Shown here: positions 1 through 7,267 of the stretch, in pieces
Numbering within the stretch: the stretch's first letter is position 1
Layout: each line of letters starts with the position of its first letter
NCBI GenBank assembly: GCA_016874095.1
Contig: VGVH01000001.1
Location: forward strand, 353,745 to 417,744
Source of the DNA: Gammaproteobacteria bacterium
GTDB lineage: Bacteria > Pseudomonadota > Gammaproteobacteria > Steroidobacterales > GCA-2729495
Direction: 5' to 3'
Length of the DNA stretch: 64,000 bases
The notes under the pieces: model-generated
Database searches by the model: none
The model's input: only the letters and a program-made list of their open reading frames with translations
Told to the model about the DNA's origin: nothing
Program-made: the position numbers and the translations under genes

Positions 1-993
1 CCAGAAGAGCGGCTTCAACTTCGCTGCGGAAGCCGGCGCGCGCTTCGCGAACCGGTTCCAGGTCGATTCGAGCGCCAGCCGCTCCCAGGCTTCGCGCTGT
101 GCTGGCGGCAGCACCAGGGCACGCACGCCAGCGGCTTCGAGTGCCGCGGCTTCCTCAGCTTCGAGCCGCGCGAAGCGCTCGCGATTGCCGCGCTCGTAGC
201 GGATCGCCTCGGACACGAGCAGCGCCCGCCCTTCCGGCGCCAGCCGCGCCCAGGCGTCGAGGTTGATCTGCAGGCACATCGCCAGGCGCTGCACCGGCGG
301 ATCGATCCGCGAGCGGATGAAGCGGTTCACGCCCAGATCCGGAACGCCGATGCTGGTGAAAGCGAAGCCCTGCACCAGGCCGCGCTCGAGCGCCGTGTAC
401 ACCTCGCTCAGCGGAATCTGCACCGGCCGGCCCCCGAGAGACTTCACGAATTCGCGGTGCGAGGGCGAGGTGCGGATCAGCAGGCCGTCGAGATCCGGCA
501 GGCCGTCGGCGCGCAGTGGCGGCGCCTCGCGCAGAAAGACCTGCGATCCGATGCCCGTCTGCACCCAGCCGATCAGTCGTGCGTTCGCCCGTGATGCCCA
601 GTAGGGCTGCAGGGCATCGAGCGCACCGCTGACGCGCGCCTGCTCCGGGCTGATCGTCGCGCCGTAGATCGCGTCGCCCTCTGGCAGCTGGCCGAGGAAG
701 TAGGTCATGCCGCCGAAGACCATGTCGATGGCCCCGCGGCGCAATGCGTAGAGCATCTGCTGCTCGGGGATGACTTCGGGCCCGCCAAGGAAGTCGATGC
801 GCACGACCCCTCTGCCGGCTGCATTGACGGCGTCGACGTAGCGCAGAAAGTCGGCGGTAAAGTTCTGGCGGCTGCTCCAGGCGCTGCCGAGGCGCAGGCG
901 CACCTCCTCGGCCGCTGCTGGGAGTGCGGCCAGCAGCGCGGCCGCGAGCCAGAGCAGCGTGAAGATGCGCCGGGTTGTTCGCGGCCTGTTCAT
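1..993 (-). CDS. TRAP transporter substrate-binding protein, DctP family (3' end outside window)
   Basis: Absent from the ORF track because it runs off the left edge, but reading the minus strand from the ATG at 993 gives 331 uninterrupted codons. The start reads MNRPRTTRRIFTLLWLAAAL and continues to a likely signal-peptidase site near LPAAAEE, so the product should be periplasmic. The segment HREFVKSLGGRPVQIPLSEV followed by YTALERGLVQG matches the DctP ligand-binding core (G-x-x-P-x-P-x-x-E-x-Y-x-A-L), which includes the arginine region that binds carboxylates. It would deliver an organic acid to a TRAP DctQM membrane complex. Those membrane genes are not in view and may lie beyond base 1. 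The gene is divergent from the TauE/SafE gene, with about 50 bp between start codons. The ligand cannot be inferred. Confidence 0.88.
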   Translation of the reverse strand, partial: MNRPRTTRRIFTLLWLAAALLAALPAAAEEVRLRLGSAWSSRQNFTADFLRYVDAVNAAGRGVVRIDFLGGPEVIPEQQMLYALRRGAIDMVFGGMTYFLGQLPEGDAIYGATISPEQARVSGALDALQPYWASRANARLIGWVQTGIGSQVFLREAPPLRADGLPDLDGLLIRTSPSHREFVKSLGGRPVQIPLSEVYTALERGLVQGFAFTSIGVPDLGVNRFIRSRIDPPVQRLAMCLQINLDAWARLAPEGRALLVSEAIRYERGNRERFARLEAEEAAALEAAGVRALVLPPAQREAWERLALESTWNRFAKRAPASAAKLKPLFW

Positions 994-1043
994 CCGGCTA
1001 CATTCCCGCAATACCCGGGAAATTGAAATAGCCGACGCCGCCC

Positions 1044-1802
1044 ATGCTCGACATTGTTCTCGTCACCGTCGCCGCCGCGCTCGCCGGCTTCATCGACGCC
1101 ATGGTCGGCGGAGGCGGGCTCGTGCTGGTGCCGGCGCTGTTCAGCGTCTTTCCGCAGGCGGTGCCCGCCACGCTGTTCGGCACCAACAAGGGCGCGGCCA
1201 TCTGGGGTACCGCCTGGGCGACGCTGCAATACGCGCGCCGCGTGCAACTCGACTGGGCGGTGCTGGCGCCAGCGGCGATCGCGGCGCTGGCAGGGTCTGC
1301 CATCGGCGCCTGGGGCGTGACGCAGGTCTCCCCCGAAGGGCTGCGCCGCGCGCTGCCATTCGTGCTCCTTGTCGTATTCGTCTACACGCTGCTCAGGCCC
1401 GATCTCGGCCGTGTGCACGCCCCGCGACTCGGCCCCGCCGCGGCGCGCGCCGTCGGCATCGGTCTCGGTCTCACGCTCGGCCTGTACGACGGCTTCTTCG
1501 GCCCCGGCACGGGGAGCCTGCTGGTTTTCCTGTTCGTGCGCCTGCTCGGCTATGACTTCCTGCACGCGTCGGCGAGCGCGAAGCTCCTCAACGCCGCAAC
1601 CAATGCTGCCGCGCTCGCGCTGTTCGCGGCCACGGGCCACGTGTGGTGGGCACTCGCGCTCACGATGGCGGTGGCCAACGTCGCGGGCAGCTGGCTCGGC
1701 ACGCACGTCGCCCTGCGCCGGGGCACGGGTTTCTTGCGCGGCGTGTTCATCGTGGTGGTTGCCGCCCTGATCCTGAAGACCGGCTACGACGCTTTCTTCT
1801 GA
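1044..1802 (+). CDS. TauE/SafE (TSUP) family membrane permease
   Basis: A 252-residue, very hydrophobic protein with about seven to eight predicted membrane segments in two halves, as in the TSUP family (YfcA-like), whose members move sulfite, sulfoacetate or other organosulfur anions out of the cell. The N-terminal GFIDAMVGGGGLVLVPAL is the family's first signature, and LGLYDGFFGPGTGSLLVFLF is its repeat in the second half. The length is normal for the family. It is divergent from the TRAP binding protein, and its 3' end faces the FKBP gene across a short hairpin-bearing gap. No clear Shine-Dalgarno site precedes the ATG. The substrate is unknown. Confidence 0.9.
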   Translation: MLDIVLVTVAAALAGFIDAMVGGGGLVLVPALFSVFPQAVPATLFGTNKGAAIWGTAWATLQYARRVQLDWAVLAPAAIAALAGSAIGAWGVTQVSPEGLRRALPFVLLVVFVYTLLRPDLGRVHAPRLGPAAARAVGIGLGLTLGLYDGFFGPGTGSLLVFLFVRLLGYDFLHASASAKLLNAATNAAALALFAATGHVWWALALTMAVANVAGSWLGTHVALRRGTGFLRGVFIVVVAALILKTGYDAFF

Positions 1803-1837
1803 CCCGGCTTCTGCGCCCAGTCGGCTGGCAAGGGACA

Positions 1838-1866
1838 GAGGGGACAGACCTCTGGCCTGTCCCCTC
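1838..1866. repeat. REP-like hairpin in convergent gap (possible bidirectional terminator)
   Basis: GAGGGGACAG and CTGTCCCCTC form a 10-bp perfect stem. Inside it one A-C mismatch and two further C-G pairs enclose a TCT loop. It lies between the 3' ends of the TauE/SafE and FKBP genes. GGGGACAG...CTGTCCCC resembles palindromes scattered in some proteobacterial genomes, often linked to RAYT transposases. There is no run of T on either side, so a classical intrinsic terminator is less likely. Confidence 0.5.
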
Positions 1867-1881
1867 GTCTGATCGGAAACG

Positions 1882-2589
1882 CTACTTGCCCTGGATGCCG
1901 AGCAGGTCGATCTCGAAAACCAGCGTCGCGCCCGGCGCGATATCGGCGCCGGCGCCGCGGTCGCCGTAGGCGATGGCGGCCGGGCAGGTGAGCTTCGCCT
2001 TCTCGCCGACCTTCATCTTCTGCACGCCTTCGGTCCAGCAGGAAATCACGCGATTCAGGGGAAACTCGGCCGGCTGGTTGCGCTCGACCGAGCTGTCGAA
2101 GACTTTCCCATCCGGCAGCGTGCCGTGGTAGTGCACCTTGACCGTATCGGTTGCCCCAGGGCTTGCGCCCGTGCCGGGTGTGATGGTGCGGTAGACCAGA
2201 CCGGATTCGGTGCGCACGGCGCCTTCTTCCTTGGCGGCGGCGGCGAGGAATTCCTCGCCCTTGGCCGCACGATCCTTGGCGGCGGCTTCGATGCGCGCCT
2301 GGGCCAGGGTCTGGAACTTCTCCTGGTACTGCTCGACCTTCACGGCGAGTGTTTTGTCCTGCAGTGCATCGCTGAAGGCGCGCTGGAAGACTGCCAGCTC
2401 CTCCGCGTTCAGCTGCAATTGCTCGGCCTGGGAGCCGATCTGCTGGCCGACGGCCGCACCGTAGGCGTAGATGGCCTTCTGGTCCTCGGTCATGGCCGGA
2501 ACCTCGGGTTCCTTGGCCTGCTGCTGGCAGGCGGTGACGAGGAGGACGGCGGCGGTCAGGGCGGCAGCCGGAATTCTCGATCTGGACAT
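1882..2589 (-). CDS. FKBP-type peptidyl-prolyl isomerase, lipoprotein
   Basis: The ORF track starts 13 codons upstream, but the ATG at 2589 gives MSRSRIPAAALTAAVLLVTAC, a lipoprotein signal with the lipobox LVTAC (Cys about residue 21), so I choose it (235 residues). After the Cys comes a helical FKBP_N dimerisation region (about 30-115), rich in Ala, Lys and Glu. A C-terminal FKBP domain (about 130-235) carries VKVHYHGTLPDGKVFDSS and ends AIAYGDRGAGADIAPGATLVFEIDLL. This is the FkpA/Mip architecture: a periplasmic prolyl isomerase and chaperone that helps outer-membrane and exported proteins fold. The usual GWTEG of the active site reads CWTEG here, with the key Trp kept. It appears monocistronic. 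Confidence 0.92.
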   Translation of the reverse strand: MSRSRIPAAALTAAVLLVTACQQQAKEPEVPAMTEDQKAIYAYGAAVGQQIGSQAEQLQLNAEELAVFQRAFSDALQDKTLAVKVEQYQEKFQTLAQARIEAAAKDRAAKGEEFLAAAAKEEGAVRTESGLVYRTITPGTGASPGATDTVKVHYHGTLPDGKVFDSSVERNQPAEFPLNRVISCWTEGVQKMKVGEKAKLTCPAAIAYGDRGAGADIAPGATLVFEIDLLGIQGK

Positions 2590-2672
2590 GTAATTGACCT
2601 TTGCTGGGGCCTGGTCGGCCCGTTGCACAACGGCGGCGATGCTAGCACGGCCTGCCGAGGCGCCGGCGGCGC

Positions 2673-2703
2673 AAAAAAACCCGGAGCAGCGAACTGCTCC
2701 GGG
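2673..2703 (-). terminator. Rho-independent terminator of the HU-like gene
   Basis: On the minus strand, CCCGGAGCAG, a TTCG loop and CTGCTCCGGG are followed directly by seven T. This is a perfect 10-bp GC-rich stem capped by a UUCG tetraloop with a U tract. It sits about 55 bp downstream of the HU-like stop codon. Confidence 0.93.
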
Positions 2704-2756
2704 ATTCCAGACCCGGCGCAGAGCGCGGGCCCGGCAAGCCTGACTGAACCCAGGGC

Positions 2757-3068
2757 TCAGTTCACCATGTTCTTCAGTGCCTTCAGCGGCAGGATCCGCA
2801 CCTTCTTGGAGGCCGGCTTCGCCTTGAAGACCATCTTTTCACCAGTGAACGGGTTTACGCCCTCGCGTTCCTTGGTTGCCGGCTTCTTCACGACCTTCAT
2901 CTTAAGGAGGCCCGGCAGCGTGAACAGCCCACCGCCACGCAGGCTCTTCTTGACGCACCCGGCCAGGGAGTCCAGGACCGCGCTGGCCTGCTTGCGGGAC
3001 AGCTTCGTGTCCTTCGAGATCTGATTCAGGATGTCCGACTTCGTCGGAGCTCCGCCCTTCTTTGCCAT
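2757..3068 (-). CDS. HU/IHF-family histone-like DNA-binding protein
   Basis: The real gene is the last 103 residues of a much longer track ORF, starting MAKKGGAPTKSDILNQIS at 3068 behind GAGGAG, a good ribosome site. The fold is a bacterial DNA-binding (HU) domain: N-terminal helices with KLSRKQASAVLDSLAGCV, then beta strands and the flexible DNA-binding arm around KEREGVNPFTGEKMVFKAKP, ending with SKKVRILPLKALKNMV. It should bind and bend DNA non-specifically and help organise the nucleoid. HU proteins are usually about 90 residues; the extra length here is a short basic N-terminal stretch and a longer C terminus. It is a single gene with its own candidate promoter and a strong terminator. 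Confidence 0.9.
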   Translation of the reverse strand: MAKKGGAPTKSDILNQISKDTKLSRKQASAVLDSLAGCVKKSLRGGGLFTLPGLLKMKVVKKPATKEREGVNPFTGEKMVFKAKPASKKVRILPLKALKNMVN

Positions 3069-3113
3069 GTTCGTTTTACTCCTCGCACAGAGAGTGATTA
3101 AGTCACGCGGCGA

Positions 3114-3142
3114 AGTATAAACACAGTTTTCGCCGGGAAACA
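3114..3142 (-). promoter_or_regulatory. Candidate sigma-70 promoter of the HU-like gene
   Basis: On the minus strand, TGTTTC and TATACT are separated by 17 bases, with the -10 box about 46 bases before the ATG. The surroundings are AT-rich compared with the genome. The -10 is convincing and the -35 is weak. Confidence 0.4.
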
Positions 3143-3299
3143 TAGTGTTTTTCGATTTGACTTTGTCGCCCGGTTTCGGTGCGAATCGCGCGTTTCGCCC
3201 CCGATGCGCAGTCCGTACGTACCTTCCCCGGCCTCGCGCGCGGCTGCAGTGTCCGGCATAAGTTGCGGGAATCCTGCGGAAATTGCGCTCCTGCAGTTG

Positions 3300-3801
3300 C
3301 CACCAGACAGCGGACAATCCGGCCAGCCCATCGCGGGTATAAACAGCAGGTAAATGAGAATCGCGAAGCGGACAACAGCCATCACGTTGGGCTGCGCTTC
3401 GCCTCCCTCGTTGCCAGTACCGGTCGCGAACAAGGTGGCTCCGCCCAGCAACGCAAAGACTCCACCCGCGACGATGAATGCCGCAATCAGCATCAGCAGC
3501 GTTTTGCCGTAGAACAGATAGAACTGGCCGGTAGGAAATCCCGTCACGAACGGCGTCTGGCCGAAGCGGATGTTGCGGTAGGAGCTCATGCGCAGGGTGA
3601 ACATGCGCGAGCGGACGATGATCCACCGGATGGCGATGAAGAGCAGCAAAGCAGCCACCGCGCCGAGTACCGGCGAAACCTGGCCCAGGCCGAATATATC
3701 CCCAGCGTCAGGATGCTGAGCGCCAGATTGACGATCCAGATGCGGAAGTACTCGCCGCCGGAGCCGCGGAACTCGAATGGCTCGACGCTCGTGGATTCCA
3801 T
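3300..3801 (-). pseudogene. YjgN/DUF898-family membrane protein, internally deleted and frameshifted
   Basis: The start MESTSVEPFEFRGSGGEYFR leads into NLALSILTLGIYSAWARFRR, the standard N terminus of DUF898/YjgN membrane proteins. In that frame the sequence then turns to nonsense. A second minus frame takes over at about 3690-3700 with GQVSPVLGAVAALLLFIAIR and then SRMFTLRMSSYRNIRFGQTP, which is the middle of the same family. The stretch normally between these parts (the YFYGNT...G.F.Y.G.P region, roughly 40-60 residues in homologues I recall) is missing, so this is a deletion plus frameshift, not one sequencing error. The C-terminal half of the family also fades after IPAMG. Boundaries are approximate. 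Confidence 0.7.
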
Positions 3802-3849
3802 CGCAATGCATCCCCGAATCGTTCCCCGGAACGATTATGCTCCCCGCGC

Positions 3850-4128
3850 ATGGCTGCTGGCCACAGCAAAGCCTGGTACGTGTATCTGGTCGAGTGTCGC
3901 GACGGCTCGCTCTACACCGGCATCGCCCGTGACGTGCAGACAAGGGTCGCGGCCCACAACGACGGCGGCGGGGCGCGCTATACGCGCAGCCGCCGGCCCG
4001 TGCGGCTCGTCTACAAGGTTCGCATGGCCGGGAAGTCGCAGGCCCTGCGCCGCGAGCACGCGATCAAGCAACTGAAGGCAGCCGACAAGCGCCGGCTCGT
4101 CGCGCGCCGGCCGATCAAAGGCGCCTGA
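3850..4128 (+). CDS. GIY-YIG nuclease-domain protein (UPF0213/YhbQ-like)
   Basis: A 92-residue single-domain protein. WYVYLVECRDGSLYTGIARD carries the GIY-YIG core in its usual YVYLL...YTGI variant, followed by the conserved Arg in RVAAHNDG, the RYTRSRRPVRLVY block, and the catalytic-type Glu in LRREHAIKQL. Members are small stand-alone proteins of unclear physiological role; a few have been reported to act on DNA. The 3' end overlaps the convergent TPR gene by 14 bp. Confidence 0.9.
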   Translation: MAAGHSKAWYVYLVECRDGSLYTGIARDVQTRVAAHNDGGGARYTRSRRPVRLVYKVRMAGKSQALRREHAIKQLKAADKRRLVARRPIKGA

Positions 4129-4420
4129 GGAAGACCCGCATTTCGCGCTCTGCCTGCTTGTCGCCTTTCCTGCCGGCGACCGCGATGCCCGACTCGAACG
4201 CGGCGCGAGCGCCCGCTACATCCCCCGCCGCGGCGCGCGCCTTGCCGAGCAGTTTCCAGGCGGCGGAGTACTCGGCGTCGATGGCGACGGCCTTTTCCAG
4301 ATGGGCAATCGCCGCCGCGTGATCGCCCGCTGACAGCTGCTCGCTGCCGAGCGAGTAGCGCAGCAGTGCGCCGTCCTGTCCCTTCGCGAGCAGCGCCTCC
4401 AGCGCGGCGATGCGGCTCAT
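4115..4420 (-). CDS. Small tetratricopeptide-repeat protein
   Basis: A 101-residue protein starting MSRIAALEALLAKGQDGALL at 4420. Its ATG overlaps the trkH stop (ATGA), so it is probably translated by coupling to trkH. Residues 20-85 hold two TPR-like helix pairs (LGSEQLSAGDHAAAIAHLEK and LLGKARAAAGDVAGARAAFE). There is no signal peptide, so it should be cytoplasmic. TPR proteins bind other proteins. The fixed position behind trkH suggests a link to potassium uptake, but no function can be assigned. The track ORF that extends upstream is a shadow of trkH. Confidence 0.85.
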   Translation of the reverse strand: MSRIAALEALLAKGQDGALLRYSLGSEQLSAGDHAAAIAHLEKAVAIDAEYSAAWKLLGKARAAAGDVAGARAAFESGIAVAGRKGDKQAEREMRVFLRRL

Positions 4421-5868
4421 CGGCGCCAGAAGGCGGGCGAGATCAGCACGAACAAGGTGAAGATCTCGAGACGGCCGAGCACCATCGCGACAATGCATAC
4501 CCACTTGTCGATGTCGGCCAGCGACTTGAAGTTGAAGGCTACCTCGCCGAGGCCCGGGCCGACGTTGTTGATCGTGGTGGCAATGGCCGAGAAGGCCGTC
4601 ACCTGGTCGATCCCTGTGCCGGTCAGGACCAGAATCATCATGCCGAAGAGCACGATGTAGATCGCGAAGAACCCCCACACGCCGTCCACTACGCGCTGTG
4701 GCACGACGGTGTCCCCGAGACGCACCGGTATCTCTGCGGCGGGATGGATCAGGCGCATGATCTCGCGTGTACCCTGCCGGTAAAGCAGCATCCAGCGGAT
4801 GACCTTCATGCCGCCGGAGGTCGAGCCGCCGCAGCCGCCGATGAACATGATGAACACCAGCAGCACCGGCACCATTCCGGGCCATGAGGAGAAATCGGCT
4901 GTGGTGAAGCCGGTCGTAGTAACGACGGAGACCACATGGAAGAGGGAATCTATCAAGGCGATATGGGGTTCGCCGTAGTGCTCCGTTATCACGAGTATGG
5001 CGGCTACGAACAGGCAGACGGTCGCGACGATCGCCAGGTAGGTCCGCAGCTCCGCGTCGCCGCGGTAGGTGCGGAAGCTCCGGGCCTGGAAGGCCAGGAA
5101 GTGCAGCGAGAAATTCACGCCGCCCAGGATCATGAACACGATCGCGACGATGTCGATCGCCGTGCTCTGGTAGTAGCCGATGCTCGCGTCGTGGGTGGAA
5201 AACCCGGCGGTCGACACCGTGGTGAAGCTGTGGCAGATCGCATCGAACGGCGACATGCCGGCCGCCCAGTAAGACAGTGCGCAGAGGACGGTCACGATCA
5301 GGTAGACGTACCACAGCGCCTTGGCGGTCTCGGTGATGCGCGGCGTCAGCTTGGTGTCCTTGGTGGCGCCGGAGACCTCGGCGCGGTAGAGCTGGGCGCC
5401 GCCGACGCCAAGCATAGGCAGCACTGCGACGGCCAGCACCACGATGCCCATGCCGCCCAGCCATTGCAGCTGCGCCCGCCACCAGAGTATCGCGGGCGGC
5501 TGGTGGTCCAGGCCGGTGATGACGGTGGCGCCGGTCGTCGTGAGGCCCGATACCGCCTCGAACACCGCATCGGTGACAGACAGCTGTGGATCCTCCGCGA
5601 AGAGCAGTGGTGCACCGGCGAACAGGCTGAGAAAGATCCAGAAGCCGGCAACGACGAGAAACCCGTCGCGGGTGCGCAGGTCGCGGCTGTGCCAGCGCAC
5701 CGGTGCCCAGATGGCGATGCCGGTCAGGAGCGTCACGAGGAACCCGGCTACGAACGCGGCGGCGCTGCCGTCCTGGTACCAGGCCGAGACGAACACCGGC
5801 GGCAGCATCGTCAGGCTGAACAGCATCAGCAGCAGCCCGAGGATCTGCTGGACGACCTTGAGCTGCAT
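4417..5868 (-). CDS. trkH: Trk system potassium uptake protein TrkH
   Basis: A 483-residue multi-spanning membrane protein of normal TrkH length. The four pore loops with their filter glycines are visible: SGLTTTGATVITGLD, SFTTVSTAGFSTHD, VSVVTTTGFTTADF and ATTINNVGPGLGEV. GGCGGSTSGGMKVIRWMLLY is the other family hallmark. It forms the K+-translocating channel-like subunit in the inner membrane and is gated by the TrkA ring. It follows trkA by 10 bp and overlaps the TPR gene by 4 bp. Confidence 0.97.
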   Translation of the reverse strand: MQLKVVQQILGLLLMLFSLTMLPPVFVSAWYQDGSAAAFVAGFLVTLLTGIAIWAPVRWHSRDLRTRDGFLVVAGFWIFLSLFAGAPLLFAEDPQLSVTDAVFEAVSGLTTTGATVITGLDHQPPAILWWRAQLQWLGGMGIVVLAVAVLPMLGVGGAQLYRAEVSGATKDTKLTPRITETAKALWYVYLIVTVLCALSYWAAGMSPFDAICHSFTTVSTAGFSTHDASIGYYQSTAIDIVAIVFMILGGVNFSLHFLAFQARSFRTYRGDAELRTYLAIVATVCLFVAAILVITEHYGEPHIALIDSLFHVVSVVTTTGFTTADFSSWPGMVPVLLVFIMFIGGCGGSTSGGMKVIRWMLLYRQGTREIMRLIHPAAEIPVRLGDTVVPQRVVDGVWGFFAIYIVLFGMMILVLTGTGIDQVTAFSAIATTINNVGPGLGEVAFNFKSLADIDKWVCIVAMVLGRLEIFTLFVLISPAFWRR

Positions 5869-5878
5869 GCGCTGGCGG

Positions 5879-7258
5879 TTACCCGAAGCGGCGCGTGGCG
5901 ACTTGGAACAGGCGCTCCACCTGATCGACCTGCCGGCGGTCGGTCAGGAAGAGGATCACGTGGTCGTCGGCGCACACAACGGTATTGCGGTGCGCCTCCA
6001 TCACGTCCTCGTCGCGCACGATCACGTTGATGCTGGTACCCGGAGGCAGCGGGATCTGGTCGATGCGCCTGCCGACCACCCTCGAGTTCTCCGGGGTACC
6101 GTGCGCGATCGCCTCGATCGCCTCGGCGCGACCGCGCCGCAGCGAGTGCACCTTGACCATGTCGCCCTGCCGCGCCTGGGCGAGCAGGGTGCCGATCGTG
6201 ATCTGCTGCGGCGATATCGCCACGTCGATGGTGCTCTTTTCCATCATTTCCGCATACGACGGCCGGTTGATCAGCGCCATCACCTTCTTGCAGCCGAGAT
6301 CCTTGGCGAGCATCGCGGAGAGGATGTTGGCCTCGTCGGCGTTCGTCACGGCGATGAACACGTCGGCGGCGTCGATGTTCTCCTCGAGCAGCAGGTTTTC
6401 GTCGGCCGCGTCGCCCGACAGCACGATGGTCTTCGCCAGGCGCTCGGCCAGCCGGCGGGCGCGGCTGCGGTCGCGCTCGATGATCTTGACGTTGTTGGTT
6501 TCCTCAAGCGCCGAGGCGAGCTGCATGCCGATATTGCCGCCGCCGGCGATCACCACGCGCCGCACCGGCGGCTCGAGCCTGCGCATCTCCGCCATGACGG
6601 TGCGGATGTCGTTGCGCGCGGCGATGAAGAACACCTCGTCGCCTTCGCGGATCAGCGTCTCGCCATCGGCAGGCACGCTCTGGCCGTCACGGTATATCGC
6701 GGCGATACGCACCTCCACGTTCGGGATGTGGGTCTTGAGATCGCGGATGCGCTGGTTGACGAGCAGGCCGTCGCGCCGTGCCCTCACGCCGACCAGGCGG
6801 ACGCGCCCGTCGGCGAAGTCGAGCACCTGGAAGGCGCCCGGGTAGCGGATCAGCTGCTGGATGTACTGCGTGACGAGCAGTTCCGGGCTGATGCGCACGT
6901 CGACGGCGACGGCGTCGCTCGCGAACAGCTCCTCGTGGGTGATGTACTGGGCCGAGCGGATGCGGGCGATCTTTTTGCCGATGTTGAACACGCGGTGCGC
7001 GACTTCACAGGCCACCATGTTCACTTCGTCGCTGTTGGTGACGGCAATCACCATGTCGGCGGCGGCGCCGCCGGCCCGCTCCAGCGTGTCGGGATGGGCG
7101 CCGTGACCGACGACCGTGCGTACGTCGAGGCGGTCCTGCAGTTCCCGCAGCACGGCGGGATCGTGGTCGATGATGGTGACTTCGTTGGCTTCCTGCCGGG
7201 CGAGCTGGTTCGCGGCTGACGAACCGACCTGGCCGGCGCCGACGATGATGATCTTCAT
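5879..7258 (-). CDS. trkA: Trk system potassium transporter regulatory subunit TrkA
   Basis: A 459-residue cytoplasmic protein with the duplicated TrkA architecture. Each half has a Rossmann NAD(H)/nucleotide-binding domain (MKIIIVGAGQVGSSAANQLA at the start; VVIAGGGNIGMQLASALEE near residue 232) and a TrkA_C domain (around 140-225 and 370-455). Binding of nucleotides to this ring opens the TrkH pore. It is the first gene of trkA-trkH-TPR. Its start lies 9 bp after the uvrD stop, so the four genes may be co-transcribed. Confidence 0.97.
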   Translation of the reverse strand: MKIIIVGAGQVGSSAANQLARQEANEVTIIDHDPAVLRELQDRLDVRTVVGHGAHPDTLERAGGAAADMVIAVTNSDEVNMVACEVAHRVFNIGKKIARIRSAQYITHEELFASDAVAVDVRISPELLVTQYIQQLIRYPGAFQVLDFADGRVRLVGVRARRDGLLVNQRIRDLKTHIPNVEVRIAAIYRDGQSVPADGETLIREGDEVFFIAARNDIRTVMAEMRRLEPPVRRVVIAGGGNIGMQLASALEETNNVKIIERDRSRARRLAERLAKTIVLSGDAADENLLLEENIDAADVFIAVTNADEANILSAMLAKDLGCKKVMALINRPSYAEMMEKSTIDVAISPQQITIGTLLAQARQGDMVKVHSLRRGRAEAIEAIAHGTPENSRVVGRRIDQIPLPPGTSINVIVRDEDVMEAHRNTVVCADDHVILFLTDRRQVDQVERLFQVATRRFG

Positions 7259-7267
7259 GCGGCGAGT

